DNA of 46,366 bases from Vibrio sp. 99-8-1 (GCF_013114595.1 NZ_VTXE01000038.1:1-46366); one strand, 5' to 3'. Counted from the stretch's first letter, positions 35,350 to 44,935 are shown. Numbers and translations are program-made. Notes: a model not told the origin generated them from the sequence alone.

Positions 35350-35365
35350 TGGCATGTCTATTGCT
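35350..35365 (+). promoter_or_regulatory. Sigma-54 promoter of flgFGHIJ
   Basis: TGGCATGTCTATTGCT fits the sigma-54 consensus with one change and lies 38 bp before the flgF ATG. It shows that flgF starts its own transcript rather than relying on read-through from flgE. Confidence 0.88.
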
Positions 35366-35402
35366 TTATTAGCCTTAGATATAAGTACTTTGGAGTTTTA
35401 CT

Positions 35403-36152
35403 ATGGATCGCGCACTGTTCTTAGCCATGAGTGGCGCTAAGCAAAATATGCAAGAGATGCAATTAAGAGCCAATAACCTTGCTAACGTGAGCACTACAGG
35501 TTTTCGTGCCGATCTCGCTCAAGCTCGTTCTATGCAGGCTTATGGCGAAGGCTTGCCGTCTCGCGTATTCGCTATGACAGAACGTCCGGGGCATAGTTTT
35601 TCTCAAGGTAGTGTTGTCACCACAGGAAGAGACTTAGACATTACCGTCGAAGGTGATGGCTGGATCTCTGTGATGGATAAAGCGGGACAGGAAGGTTTAA
35701 CGCGCAATGGTAACTTACACATTGACGAAACTGGCTTGCTTTCGAATGGTTCTGGTCACGTCGTGTTAGGTGAAACTGGCGCACCAATTACCTTACCCAT
35801 CCCATTAGCAAAAGTAGAGATTGGCCGAGATGGCACAATTTCCGTATTGCCGCAAGGTGCGCCTGCAGAAGCGATGGAAGTGGTAGACAGAATTAAATTA
35901 ACGCAGACCAATAACAGAGATTTATATAAAGATACTAATGGACTATTTCGCAGTAAGGATCCTAATGGTGTTTATACCGCGGATGCTAACGTGAAGATAA
36001 TGACTGGCGCTATAGAAGGCAGCAACGTCAATGCCGTTGGTGAAATGACAAGTTTAATCGATTTACAGCGACAGTTTGAAATGCAAGTCAAACTGATGAG
36101 CAATGCAGAAGATATGGACAAAGCGTCCGATTCATTGCTGAGAATGAGCTAA
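35403..36152 (+). CDS. flgF: Flagellar proximal rod protein FlgF
   Basis: FlgF completes the proximal rod. The 249-residue ORF begins MDRALFLAMSGAKQNMQEMQ, has the NNLANVSTTGFRADLAQ rod motif and ends in the LIDLQRQFEMQVKLMSNAED helix. It is the first gene of a five-gene run headed by the sigma-54 promoter at 35350 and precedes flgG by 22 bp. Confidence 0.95.
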   Translation: MDRALFLAMSGAKQNMQEMQLRANNLANVSTTGFRADLAQARSMQAYGEGLPSRVFAMTERPGHSFSQGSVVTTGRDLDITVEGDGWISVMDKAGQEGLTRNGNLHIDETGLLSNGSGHVVLGETGAPITLPIPLAKVEIGRDGTISVLPQGAPAEAMEVVDRIKLTQTNNRDLYKDTNGLFRSKDPNGVYTADANVKIMTGAIEGSNVNAVGEMTSLIDLQRQFEMQVKLMSNAEDMDKASDSLLRMS

Positions 36153-36174
36153 CAGTTTAACGAGGGTAGAAATT

Positions 36175-36963
36175 ATGCATCCAGCATTATGGGTAAGTAA
36201 AACAGGGTTAGATGCTCAACAAACGAACATCGCTACCATTTCCAACAACCTAGCGAACGCCTCAACTGTAGGTTATAAAAAAAGCAGAGCTGTATTTGAA
36301 GATCTTTTCTATCAAAATATCAATCAGGCTGGTGGCCAGTCTTCGCAAAATACCGAGCTACCGAGTGGATTGATGTTAGGTGCGGGTTCAAAGGTTGTTG
36401 CAACACAAAAAATTCATACCAACGGTAATGCACAAACCACCTCTAATAGTATGGACATGATGATAGAGGGTGATGGCTTTTTCCAAATTTTGATGCCAGA
36501 CGGCAATATTGGTTATAGCCGTAATGGTCAGTTCACTTTAAATGATGAAGGGGTGATTGTTACCTCTGGTTCTGGTTACGCGTTAGAGCCAGAAATTACC
36601 GTTCCTGAGGATGCGATTTCCGTTACCATCGGCACCGATGGTGAAGTCTCTGTCCGTTTAAGAGGTCAACAGGACAACCAAGTGCTGGGACAGATCACGA
36701 CGGTAGATTTTGTTAACCCAGGTGGCTTAGAGCCCATTGGACAAAACTTGTACCTGCCAACAGGCGCAAGTGGTGAAGCTCAAGAAGGGACCCCCGGCTT
36801 GGAAGGGTTAGGTGCTATTCGTCAATCTATGCTTGAGAGCTCAAATGTTAATGTGACGGAAGAACTGGTTAATTTGATTGAAGCCCAGCGCGTGTATGAG
36901 ATGAACTCCAAAGTCATCTCTGCGGTAGACAAAATGCAAAGCTTTGTTAACCAACAACTTTAA
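36175..36963 (+). CDS. flgG: Flagellar distal rod protein FlgG
   Basis: FlgG builds the distal rod that crosses the periplasm through the P and L rings. The 262 residues match the family: MHPALWVSKTGLDAQQTNI at the start, NNLANASTVGYKKSRAVFEDL, and the C-terminal NLIEAQRVYEMNSKVISAVD helix. flgH follows after 18 bp. Confidence 0.96.
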   Translation: MHPALWVSKTGLDAQQTNIATISNNLANASTVGYKKSRAVFEDLFYQNINQAGGQSSQNTELPSGLMLGAGSKVVATQKIHTNGNAQTTSNSMDMMIEGDGFFQILMPDGNIGYSRNGQFTLNDEGVIVTSGSGYALEPEITVPEDAISVTIGTDGEVSVRLRGQQDNQVLGQITTVDFVNPGGLEPIGQNLYLPTGASGEAQEGTPGLEGLGAIRQSMLESSNVNVTEELVNLIEAQRVYEMNSKVISAVDKMQSFVNQQL

Positions 36964-36981
36964 TAAATAGAGTAAATTGAT

Positions 36982-37758
36982 ATGAAACGTTATCTAGCCT
37001 TACTGATTGTCGTCGCCATGTCAGGATGCTCGTTGTCTCCAGACGATACAGGAACCGATGTTGAGCAGAGTACGACTCTAGTGGATGCTGTTGAAGGTGA
37101 CAAAGCGGATGAAGAGAGCTCCGGTATTATTGATACATTGCGCGGCAGAAATGATCCGCTGAAAGGTGACCCTGCATGGGCTCCAATCCAACCTAAGAAT
37201 AAACCTCAGCACTACGCTGCGGCAACGGGTTCGCTATTTAATGATAGTTATGCAAGTAACCTTTACGATGACTCCAAGCCTCACGGTATTGGCGATATTG
37301 TGACGGTCATGATGGATGAACAGACAAAAGCGGCAAAAAGTGCCGATGCTGATCTATCCAAGTCGAATGATGCTTCAATGGACCCACTGGCCGTGGGTGG
37401 CAAGCCTTTGACCATCAATGATTATGATTTTTCCTATGCACTGAAAAATGACAATAAATTTAAAGGCAACAGCACGGCAAATCAGAGCAATAGCATCAGT
37501 GGTTCGATTACCGTGGAAGTTATTGACGTTTTAGCCAATGGTAATTTAGTCATTCGCGGTGAAAAATGGCTTACCCTTAACACTGGTGACGAATATATTC
37601 GCCTAAGTGGCACCATTCGCCCGGATGATATTAGTTATGAAAATACAATCGCTTCCACGCGAATTTCCAATGCTCGTATCCAATATTCAGGCACTGGAAA
37701 CCAACAAGATATGCAAGAACCAGGATTCTTGGCACGATTCTTTAATGTCTCTTTGTGA
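36982..37758 (+). CDS. flgH: Flagellar L-ring lipoprotein FlgH
   Basis: FlgH forms the L ring in the outer membrane. The 258-residue ORF has a lipoprotein signal with Cys16 (VAMSGC) and the L-ring domain motifs LYDDSKPHGIGDIVTVMM and GNLVIRGEKWLTLN. The residues after the lipobox (about 20-60) are acidic and low-complexity, as is common in vibrios. Confidence 0.95.
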   Translation: MKRYLALLIVVAMSGCSLSPDDTGTDVEQSTTLVDAVEGDKADEESSGIIDTLRGRNDPLKGDPAWAPIQPKNKPQHYAAATGSLFNDSYASNLYDDSKPHGIGDIVTVMMDEQTKAAKSADADLSKSNDASMDPLAVGGKPLTINDYDFSYALKNDNKFKGNSTANQSNSISGSITVEVIDVLANGNLVIRGEKWLTLNTGDEYIRLSGTIRPDDISYENTIASTRISNARIQYSGTGNQQDMQEPGFLARFFNVSL

Positions 37759-37804
37759 TAGATAATTAAATGTCGATGTTTTGACAATAGGTAAGGTTTT
37801 AGCA

Positions 37805-38896
37805 ATGAAGAAATTGGTACTAACAATAGTCAGCCTGATGATGTTAACGACATCGGCTTATGCTGCGAGAATCAAAGACGTAGCGGAAGTTGCAGGCGTT
37901 CGTAGTAACCAGCTAATAGGTTATGGGTTAGTGACTGGTTTGCCGGGAACAGGGGAGTCGACCCCTTTTACCGATCAGAGCTTTAACGCCATGTTGCAAA
38001 ATTTCGGAATTCAATTGCCTCCCGGCACCAAGCCAAAAACCAAAAACGTTGCCGCTGTTGTTGTGACGGCGGAGTTGCCTGCTTTTTCTAAGCAAGGACA
38101 ACAAGTCGATGTGACCGTCTCCTCCATCGGTTCGGCGAAAAGTCTTCGCGGCGGTACGCTGGTGCAAACCTTCTTAAAAGGTCTTGATGGCGAAGTGTAT
38201 GCTATCGCTCAAGGAAATTTAGTGGTGAGTGGCTTTAGTGCCACCGGTGCTGATGGTTCCAAAGTGGTGGGCAATAACCCAACGGTTGGACTTATCTCGA
38301 GTGGCGCAACTGTTGAACGTGAAATTCCAACGCCTTTTAGCCGTGGTGATTATATAACGTTCAATTTACTGGAGTCTGACTTTACGACAGCGCAAAGACT
38401 GGCGGATGCCGTTAATAAGTTTTTAGGGCCACAGATGGCGACAGCAGTGGACTCGACATCGGTGAAGATTCGAGCCCCTAGAGATGTCAGTCAGCGAGTG
38501 GCATTTATGTCAGCAATTGAGAATGTTGAGTTTAATCCAGCGGAAGGCTCTGCAAAGATCATTGTTAATTCTCGTACCGGTACCATCGTTGTTGGGCAAC
38601 ATGTGAAGCTAAAACCTGCCGCTGTCACTCACGGTGGTATGACCGTCGCAATCAAAGAAAACCTTCAGGTGAGTCAGCCTAATGCGCTTTCTGGAGGACA
38701 GACGGTGGTTGTACCCAATTCCACCATCGAAGTGAACGAAGAACAAGGAAAAATGTTCAAATTTGAACCCGGTTTAACTCTGGATGACCTTGTTCGAGCA
38801 GTCAATGAAGTTGGGGCTGCACCGTCTGATTTAATGGCTATTTTGCAAGCGCTAAAACAAGCGGGTGCAATTGAAGGCCAACTGATTATTATCTAA
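37805..38896 (+). CDS. flgI: Flagellar P-ring protein FlgI
   Basis: FlgI forms the periplasmic P ring, assembled with FlgA's help. An upstream TTG at 37781 is in frame, but the ATG at 37805 gives a clean signal peptide (MKKLVLTIVSLMMLTTSAYA) and has an AGGTAAGG site, so I use it (363 residues). Mature protein starts ARIKDVAEVAGVRSNQLIGY, the family hallmark; the C-terminus reads LMAILQALKQAGAIEGQL. Confidence 0.95.
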   Translation: MKKLVLTIVSLMMLTTSAYAARIKDVAEVAGVRSNQLIGYGLVTGLPGTGESTPFTDQSFNAMLQNFGIQLPPGTKPKTKNVAAVVVTAELPAFSKQGQQVDVTVSSIGSAKSLRGGTLVQTFLKGLDGEVYAIAQGNLVVSGFSATGADGSKVVGNNPTVGLISSGATVEREIPTPFSRGDYITFNLLESDFTTAQRLADAVNKFLGPQMATAVDSTSVKIRAPRDVSQRVAFMSAIENVEFNPAEGSAKIIVNSRTGTIVVGQHVKLKPAAVTHGGMTVAIKENLQVSQPNALSGGQTVVVPNSTIEVNEEQGKMFKFEPGLTLDDLVRAVNEVGAAPSDLMAILQALKQAGAIEGQLIII

Positions 38897-38906
38897 GGGT
38901 GATTTC

Positions 38907-39836
38907 ATGATAAACGATGCAAATGATGTTGGCTTTATCCATGATATAGCGAGCTTAGATTCTTTAAGAAAAAATGCGGTAAATAGTGACAGCGGAGAAC
39001 AGAAAGCCGCGCTACATGCCGCGGCAAAGCAGTTTGAAGCTATCTTTACCAACATGTTGTTTAAGTCAATGCGTGATGCTAACTCCGCATTTGAATCGGA
39101 TATGTTGAAAAGCCAAAGTCAGGACTTTTATCGACAAATGATGGATGACCAGATGGCCAGTGAGATAAGCGCATCTGGTTCATTAGGTTTGGCGGATATG
39201 ATTGTTGCTCAGTTGGGCGCTGGATTGCCGCAAGATGATGCGGAAGTGGTGATGCGTAATGCGGCACTGAATGCAACAGCAGATATGCCAGTGAACAATG
39301 TTCAAGCCAATCAAGCAGCAGAACAAGCGATTGAGCAAATGAAAGCCCCCTCTTCGGCAGCATCACAACCGTCTTCGTTTGAAACACCTCAACATTTTGT
39401 CAGCTCAATGACGCCTTATGCTGAACGTGCAGCGAAGGCGCTTGGTGTAGACCCATCGCTACTTATTGCTCAAGCCGCTCTTGAGACTGGCTGGGGGCAA
39501 AAAATGGTGAAGAACTCGCTAGGCAACAGTAATAACCTATTTAATATTAAGGCCGACCGCAGTTGGAAAGGCGATAAAGTCGCCACACAAACGTTAGAGT
39601 TTCATGACAACGTGCCGGTTAAAGAGAAAGCGGCTTTCCGTTCTTACAATAATTATGAAGAAAGTTTTGATGACTTTGTGCGCTTTTTAAACCAAAATCC
39701 ACGATATGAGACGGCATTAAAACACAATGGTGATTCTGAATCGTTTATTCGTGGCATCCATAAAGCAGGATACGCGACGGATCCTAACTACGTTGATAAA
39801 GTGTTGAAAGTAAAACAGCGCATTGATCAAATGTAA
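38907..39836 (+). CDS. flgJ: Rod-cap muramidase FlgJ
   Basis: FlgJ combines a rod-capping N-terminal domain (residues ~35-110, KQFEAIFTNMLFKSMRDAN) with a C-terminal glucosaminidase/muramidase (~160-309) that opens the peptidoglycan for the rod. The catalytic Glu lies in AQAALETGWGQKM and the SNNLFNIKAD motif follows. The 309-residue two-domain form is usual in gamma-proteobacteria. A terminator follows at 39842-39863. Confidence 0.95.
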   Translation: MINDANDVGFIHDIASLDSLRKNAVNSDSGEQKAALHAAAKQFEAIFTNMLFKSMRDANSAFESDMLKSQSQDFYRQMMDDQMASEISASGSLGLADMIVAQLGAGLPQDDAEVVMRNAALNATADMPVNNVQANQAAEQAIEQMKAPSSAASQPSSFETPQHFVSSMTPYAERAAKALGVDPSLLIAQAALETGWGQKMVKNSLGNSNNLFNIKADRSWKGDKVATQTLEFHDNVPVKEKAAFRSYNNYEESFDDFVRFLNQNPRYETALKHNGDSESFIRGIHKAGYATDPNYVDKVLKVKQRIDQM

Positions 39837-39841
39837 GATGG

Positions 39842-39863
39842 AAAAGGGCGGTTGCCCTTTTTT
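39842..39863 (+). terminator. Terminator after flgFGHIJ
   Basis: AAAAGGGC, loop GGTT and GCCCTTTT with continuing T, directly after the flgJ stop codon. Confidence 0.88.
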
Positions 39864-40040
39864 ATCATCATCTCCTTTTGTAGACTCACGTCGTGACTTA
39901 TAGTCAACTAAATTATTGTTTTATTTCGATTTTTAGTGAATGCTTTTAGCTGCACAATTTTTGTGTCCAAGTTTTTTCATCGCAACAACTCTGCCTTTTT
40001 CTAACAATATTCCTTCTGTTTCCACTCAACCATTACAAAA

Positions 40041-40056
40041 TGGCACATAAATTGCT
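40041..40056 (+). promoter_or_regulatory. Sigma-54 promoter of flgKL
   Basis: TGGCACATAAATTGCT matches TGGCACG-N4-TTGCW at all but one defined position (G to A at 7). It lies 58 bp before the flgK ATG. Confidence 0.9.
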
Positions 40057-40113
40057 ATCTACTGTAAAGAGATAACGTATTTATCGTATTGAATTGGTTT
40101 TTTTGGGGGCTTT

Positions 40114-41988
40114 ATGGCATCGGATTTGTTGAATGTTGGTACTCAGAGCGTATTAACCGCTCAGAGACAACTCAACACCACAGGTCATAATATATCGAAT
40201 GTGAATACCGAAGGCTTTAGCCGTCAATCGGTTATTCAAGGCACCAATATGCCTAGGCAATATGGTGGTGAAACATACGGTATGGGCGTACATGTGGAAA
40301 ATGTTCGCCGCTCATGGGATCAATTTGCCGTTAATGAGTTAAATGTCGCCACCACCAACAACGCTACTCGCAAAGATGACGAAGAGCATTTAGATATGCT
40401 GACTAATATGTTGTCATCTCTGGCGTCTAAAAAAATACCTGAAAACATTAATGAGTGGTTCAACTCAGTAAAAACGTTAGCAGACTCTCCTAACGACTTA
40501 GGAGCACGAAAAGTCGTCATGGAGAAAGCAGGGCTGATTAGCCAGAACCTGAATACCTTTTATGAAGTCGTACGCCAAGAGTCGTCAAACACCAATAAAA
40601 AATTGGATTTGGCGGTAGAGCGAGTGAATCAAATTGGTACTGAGATTCGCGATATCAACAAGTTGATGATGCGCACTCCAGGGCCGCACAACGACCTGAT
40701 GGATACGTTTGAAAAACTGGTCAAAGAGCTATCGGAATATACTAAGGTAACGGTAACCACACGTTCCAATAATGAAGGGTATAACGTTCATATTGGTAGT
40801 GGACATACGTTGGTGTCCGGCACAGAGGCGAGTCGTCTTACTATGGTCAATGGTTCGCCAGATCCTAACCAACGTCGAATGGCACTTGTGGAAGGTAAAG
40901 GCGTTAAAGTCATTAAGAGTGAAGGTATTGATGGGCGCTTGGGCTCGCTGTTCAAGATGCGTGATGAGTTAATACCTTATGTTCAAGATGAACTAGGCCG
41001 CGTTGCAACATCGATATCCTATGGCGTGAATGAACTGCAGGCTCAAGGACTTGATTTACGAGGTAATGTGGGTGAGTTGTTGTTTACCGACGTGAATTCA
41101 GAGCGTGTGGCAAGAGATCGTGTATTGCAACAAATTGACTCTGAAGCTGATATGGCGGTTTATATCGATGACATCAGTAAGATTCAACATGGTGATTACC
41201 ACCTTCGTTATGATGGTAGTGACTACACAATAATTAAACCAACGGGAGATGTGGTAAAAGCTGAACCACAAAACTCGGCTCTCTATATCGATGGTATGCG
41301 TATAGAGATCGGCAGTGCCCCCAAAGCGGGTGAAAGAATCATCGTTCGTCCGGTACGATTTGGTGCTGAACAGATTAAAGTGATGATGAATGATCCGGCA
41401 AAAATTGCCGCTCAAAGTTATCAAAGCTCGGCAACATTTGCTCAAGGCGAAGCCGATTTTCGCGTATTAACTGCCGGTGCATTAAAAGAATTTCAGGTTG
41501 TAGTCTCACCAAAAGGTGACCAATTTGCCGTTTTAGATATGAGCGGCAAAGTACTGCTTCAACCACAAAGCTATCCACCTTCTGGGCCAATTACCGTTCA
41601 AGGAACAACCTTTACTTTATCGGAAGGGGCTATTGCGAATGATAAATTTGCTGCCAACCTTACTGCATCTGAAGGGGATAACGGTAACTTGTTGAAAATG
41701 CAAGATTTACAGACGGCAAGAACCTTAGATGACAATAATTCTACCATTGTAGAGATCTACCATAACCTCAATACCAATGTTGGTTTAAAAATGTCCACCG
41801 CATCTAGGCTGGCTGAAGTAGCTCGCCTAGAAAACGAATCCGCTCTTAAGCGGGTGGCAGAAATATCAGGTGTAAACCTAGATGAAGAAGCCGCCAATAT
41901 GATGAAGTTTCAGCAGTCATACATGGCGTCATCACGGATTATGCAAGCGGCAAATGACACTTTTGACACCATTTTGGCGTTAAGGTAG
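40114..41988 (+). CDS. flgK: Hook-filament junction protein 1, FlgK (HAP1)
   Basis: FlgK is the first junction protein between hook and filament, exported with chaperone FlgN. The 624-residue protein starts MASDLLNVGTQSVLTAQRQL, has the NISNVNTEGFSRQ axial motif, and ends with the coiled-coil EAANMMKFQQSYMASSRIMQ helix. It leads a two-gene unit with flgL, whose ATG lies 10 bp after its stop and has an AGGAGG site overlapping the flgK end. Confidence 0.95.
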   Translation: MASDLLNVGTQSVLTAQRQLNTTGHNISNVNTEGFSRQSVIQGTNMPRQYGGETYGMGVHVENVRRSWDQFAVNELNVATTNNATRKDDEEHLDMLTNMLSSLASKKIPENINEWFNSVKTLADSPNDLGARKVVMEKAGLISQNLNTFYEVVRQESSNTNKKLDLAVERVNQIGTEIRDINKLMMRTPGPHNDLMDTFEKLVKELSEYTKVTVTTRSNNEGYNVHIGSGHTLVSGTEASRLTMVNGSPDPNQRRMALVEGKGVKVIKSEGIDGRLGSLFKMRDELIPYVQDELGRVATSISYGVNELQAQGLDLRGNVGELLFTDVNSERVARDRVLQQIDSEADMAVYIDDISKIQHGDYHLRYDGSDYTIIKPTGDVVKAEPQNSALYIDGMRIEIGSAPKAGERIIVRPVRFGAEQIKVMMNDPAKIAAQSYQSSATFAQGEADFRVLTAGALKEFQVVVSPKGDQFAVLDMSGKVLLQPQSYPPSGPITVQGTTFTLSEGAIANDKFAANLTASEGDNGNLLKMQDLQTARTLDDNNSTIVEIYHNLNTNVGLKMSTASRLAEVARLENESALKRVAEISGVNLDEEAANMMKFQQSYMASSRIMQAANDTFDTILALR

Positions 41989-41998
41989 GAGGTGAGAA

Positions 41999-43192
41999 AT
42001 GGTCGGTAGAATCACAAGTTTTCATAACTTCCAATCTGTACAGAATGACCTTCGCCGTCAAGAGAACAAGGTTTTCCATAATCAAGCACAACTTGCGTCA
42101 GGTAAGAAGTTACTCAACGCGAGTGATGATCCATTGGCCACTCACTATATACAAAGTATTGGTCAGCAGTCGGAGCAGCTTCGCCAATATATGGATGCCA
42201 TTGTTTTGGTTCGCAATCGCTTAGAACACCATGAAGTACTGGTGGCAAATTCAGAAGATTATGCTGATAAAGCTAAGCGTACCGTTATGGAAATGATTAA
42301 CGGCTCACACTCTCCTGAAGATCGAATGGCGAAAACCAGAGAGTTAAAAGAAATTTCAAATAACCTGCTGACATTAGCAAATAGTCAGGATGAATCTGGT
42401 AACTATATTTTTGCAGGAACGAAACCGAAGAATCAGCCGTTCTTTCGTGATAACGAAGGGAATGTTAGCTACGCCGGTGATGACTACCAGCGCAAAATGA
42501 AGATATCCAATCAGCTTGAAATGCCAACCAATGATCCTGGTAGCAAAATGTATATGCAGGTTGATAACCCATTTGGTGATTACCAACCAAGCTATCAATT
42601 GCAAACAGCATCGGAGCTATTGCTAGAGCGTGCGACGAATTTAGATTATGCCGATAATTCAAGTTACCGTATCACCTTCGTTGATATGGGGACTGGAAAA
42701 TTTGGTTATCAACTGGAACAAGATGGCAGTGTTGTCCAAGCGGATGTATTTGACCCAGCTAAAGGCATTAAGTTTGAAGACCTTTCTATTCAGCTAAAAG
42801 GGCAGATAACCGCAGGGGACACTATTTCGTTAGAGCCTCGTAAAACCTTTAGCATATTTGAAAGCTTTAAAGATGCCATTGATCTGTCAGAAACGTCCGT
42901 TTCAGACTCTTCAGCGACGGCGGCTCTACACCGAATAACAAAAGAATTTGATGCTGCATTCGTTCATTTGGGCAAAGCCAGAACGGATGTTGGTGCTCGC
43001 ATGAACACCTTAGATATTCAAAAAGATCTTCATTTGGACTTTAAGCTGACATTAGCAAAATCGCAAAGTGCATTTGAGGATTTAGACTACTCCCAAGCGG
43101 TGATTGATTTTAATGAGAACTCGATAGCATTAGAAGCGTCACAAAAAGCGTTTGGAAAAACAAAAGATCTCACTCTATTTAACTACATCTAA
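41999..43192 (+). CDS. flgL: Hook-filament junction protein 3, FlgL (HAP3)
   Basis: FlgL is the second junction protein, linking FlgK to flagellin. The 397-residue ORF begins MVGRITSFHNFQSVQNDL, carries the flagellin-like N-terminal helix (QLASGKKLLNASDDP) and the LGKARTDVGARMNTLDIQK C-terminal helix. It ends the flgKL run. Confidence 0.94.
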   Translation: MVGRITSFHNFQSVQNDLRRQENKVFHNQAQLASGKKLLNASDDPLATHYIQSIGQQSEQLRQYMDAIVLVRNRLEHHEVLVANSEDYADKAKRTVMEMINGSHSPEDRMAKTRELKEISNNLLTLANSQDESGNYIFAGTKPKNQPFFRDNEGNVSYAGDDYQRKMKISNQLEMPTNDPGSKMYMQVDNPFGDYQPSYQLQTASELLLERATNLDYADNSSYRITFVDMGTGKFGYQLEQDGSVVQADVFDPAKGIKFEDLSIQLKGQITAGDTISLEPRKTFSIFESFKDAIDLSETSVSDSSATAALHRITKEFDAAFVHLGKARTDVGARMNTLDIQKDLHLDFKLTLAKSQSAFEDLDYSQAVIDFNENSIALEASQKAFGKTKDLTLFNYI

Positions 43193-43402
43193 TTTTGAAA
43201 TGCCGTATGTGCAAATGCCGTACGAGCTAAATGAATGTGGATAAATTAAGTGGCAAAAGATAAAGCGGCAAAATATGTAACTCGAAAAGTTGCCGCCTTA
43301 TTGACAAGTTAAACAAGAAAATAGGGGGCGCGATCGTTAGTTGTACCTTATAAGTGATTGTTTAAATTGAATTAATAAAAAATAAATTAGTAATGGAAAA
43401 AG
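43193..43402 (+). other. flgL-flaA gap, upstream part
   Basis: No gene seen. It contains one hairpin, GCGGCAA (43265-43271) with TTGCCGC (43290-43296) around an 18-nt loop, which may end flgKL transcripts weakly, and AT-rich sequence before the flaA promoter. Confidence 0.5.
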
Positions 43403-43418
43403 TGGCACGCTACTTGAA
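43403..43418 (+). promoter_or_regulatory. Sigma-54-type promoter of flaA
   Basis: TGGCACGCTACTTGAA has a perfect -24 half (TGGCACG) but GA instead of GC in the -12 element. Transcription would begin near 43430, leaving a leader of about 134 nt. FlaA-type flagellins of vibrios are known to use sigma-54 and FlrC, which supports the call despite the imperfect -12 box. Confidence 0.65.
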
Positions 43419-43452
43419 TGTATTAAATCATAATTGATGAATACGATTTGAG

Positions 43453-43541
43453 CTTAGCGTTAGCGCTAAGTTCAGCAAGTAACTATACGGTCAGTGCTTA
43501 TCCAAATGAGACTTAAGCTGACCGCTTCGCAAACTACTTGC
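43453..43541 (+). promoter_or_regulatory. Structured 5' leader of flaA
   Basis: Two structures lie between the promoter and the ATG: hairpin CTTAGCG-TTAG-CGCTAAG (43453-43470), then a long arm in which GCAAGTA (43475-43481) pairs with TACTTGC (43535-43541), GGTCAG (43489-43494) with CTGACC (43518-43523) and CTTA (43497-43500) with TAAG (43514-43517). The AGGAGA ribosome site (43551-43556) is just outside the arm. A role in mRNA stability or translation is inferred. Confidence 0.6.
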
Positions 43542-43563
43542 GAACTCAACAGGAGAGCAAAAT

Positions 43564-44718
43564 ATGGCTGTTACAGTAAGTACTAACGTCGCGGCAATGA
43601 CGTCTCAGCGTTATTTGAATAAAGCGACGGATAATCTAAATACATCGATGGAACGCTTGTCATCAGGGCACAAAATTAATAGTGCAAAAGATGATGCTGC
43701 GGGCCTACAAATATCCAACCGTCTAAATGCTCAATCACGAGGCTTAGACGTGGCAATGCGTAATGCTAATGATGGCATCTCAATCGCTCAAACGGCGGAA
43801 GGTGCTATGAATGAGTCGACTGCGATTCTGCAACGTATGCGTGACTTGTCACTGCAATCAGCGAATGGTTCAAACTCCTTCTCTGAACGTGAAGCATTGA
43901 ACGAAGAAGTGAGCGCACTGCAAGATGAGTTAAACCGTATTGCAGAAACCACATCGTTTGGTGGCCGTCGACTTCTAAATGGTTCATTTGGTGAAGCAGC
44001 CTTCCAGATTGGTTCTAACTCCGGTGAAGCGATGATTATGGGGCTAACCAGCATCCGAGCCGACGATTACCGCATGGGTGGAGAGACATTCTTCGCAGAA
44101 TTACCAGAAGGTAAGGTTATCGGTAAAGATTGGGTTGTTCCAGCAGACAAAATGGATCTGAAATTTGTGTTTGCAGCTGACGGCGAAAATGAAGAAACCG
44201 TTATCGATATTCAAGCCAAAGCGGGCGACGATATTGAAGAACTTGCCACCTATATTAATGGTCAGAACGATAAAGTGACGGCATCAGTAGGTGAAAACGG
44301 TAACCTTCAACTGTTTGTTGCTGAACCTGATGTTGCAGGTGGCCTAGAAATTTCTGGTTCACTGGCGAGTGAAGTGGGCATCGCGGGTGCTGAAGCGATA
44401 AATACAACTGCGCAAGATGTTGATGTTACCACGGTGAAAGGGTCTCAAAATGCGGTAGGTGTTTTGGATGCCGCGCTTAAATATGTTGATAGCCAGCGAG
44501 CAGATCTTGGTGCGAAACAGAACCGTTTAAGTCACAGCATCAATAACTTGGCTAATATCCAAGAAAACGTTGAAGCATCGAAGAGTCGTATTAAAGACAC
44601 TGACTTTGCTAAAGAAACAACAGAATTAACTAAAAACCAAATTTTGCAACAGGCAGGTACTTCCATACTTGCTCAAGCAAAACAATTGCCAAACTCTGCA
44701 ATGTCGTTACTTCAGTAA
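43564..44718 (+). CDS. flaA: Flagellin FlaA
   Basis: Filament subunit of the polar flagellum. The 384-residue protein has intact conserved ends: N-terminal D0/D1 (LNTSMERLSSGHKINSAKDD with the AAGLQISNRL motif that follows) and C-terminal D1/D0 (NIQENVEASKSRIKDTDFAK, ending PNSAMSLLQ). The central region is short, as in vibrio flagellins. The overall pattern is closest to V. cholerae FlaA, the flagellin required for filament assembly in that species, and the sigma-54-type promoter agrees with this. It is followed by a second, defective flagellin gene. Confidence 0.93.
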   Translation: MAVTVSTNVAAMTSQRYLNKATDNLNTSMERLSSGHKINSAKDDAAGLQISNRLNAQSRGLDVAMRNANDGISIAQTAEGAMNESTAILQRMRDLSLQSANGSNSFSEREALNEEVSALQDELNRIAETTSFGGRRLLNGSFGEAAFQIGSNSGEAMIMGLTSIRADDYRMGGETFFAELPEGKVIGKDWVVPADKMDLKFVFAADGENEETVIDIQAKAGDDIEELATYINGQNDKVTASVGENGNLQLFVAEPDVAGGLEISGSLASEVGIAGAEAINTTAQDVDVTTVKGSQNAVGVLDAALKYVDSQRADLGAKQNRLSHSINNLANIQENVEASKSRIKDTDFAKETTELTKNQILQQAGTSILAQAKQLPNSAMSLLQ

Positions 44719-44799
44719 CAGCATCGTTGAACCTCAGATTACTCGTCGTTGATAGGCACAGACGTGGGTCTTTCAGTAGTAACTTGAGGTTGGCAATGG

Positions 44800-44864
44800 C
44801 ACTTTAAATAATAAAACCTGATGCTCTCTCACTCTCATTGCTGAAGGTTGGAAGGTTTAAAGTG
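44800..44864 (+). other. Long inverted repeat downstream of flaA
   Basis: CACTTTAAA (44800-44808) and TTTAAAGTG (44856-44864) are perfect 9-bp arms separated by 47 bp. They lie in the flaA 3' region before the probable terminator, and could form the base of an RNA structure. Confidence 0.45.
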
Positions 44865-44935
44865 CAGCGCTAAGCCAGTTATGTGTCATTTCTCTCGATC
44901 TCCACATAGGCAGCTGGCTTGCGAACGGCCCCGGT

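Noticed and set aside
37781..37804. TTG start for FlgI eight codons upstream
   Set aside because: The extension would spoil the signal peptide; the ATG at 37805 has a ribosome site.
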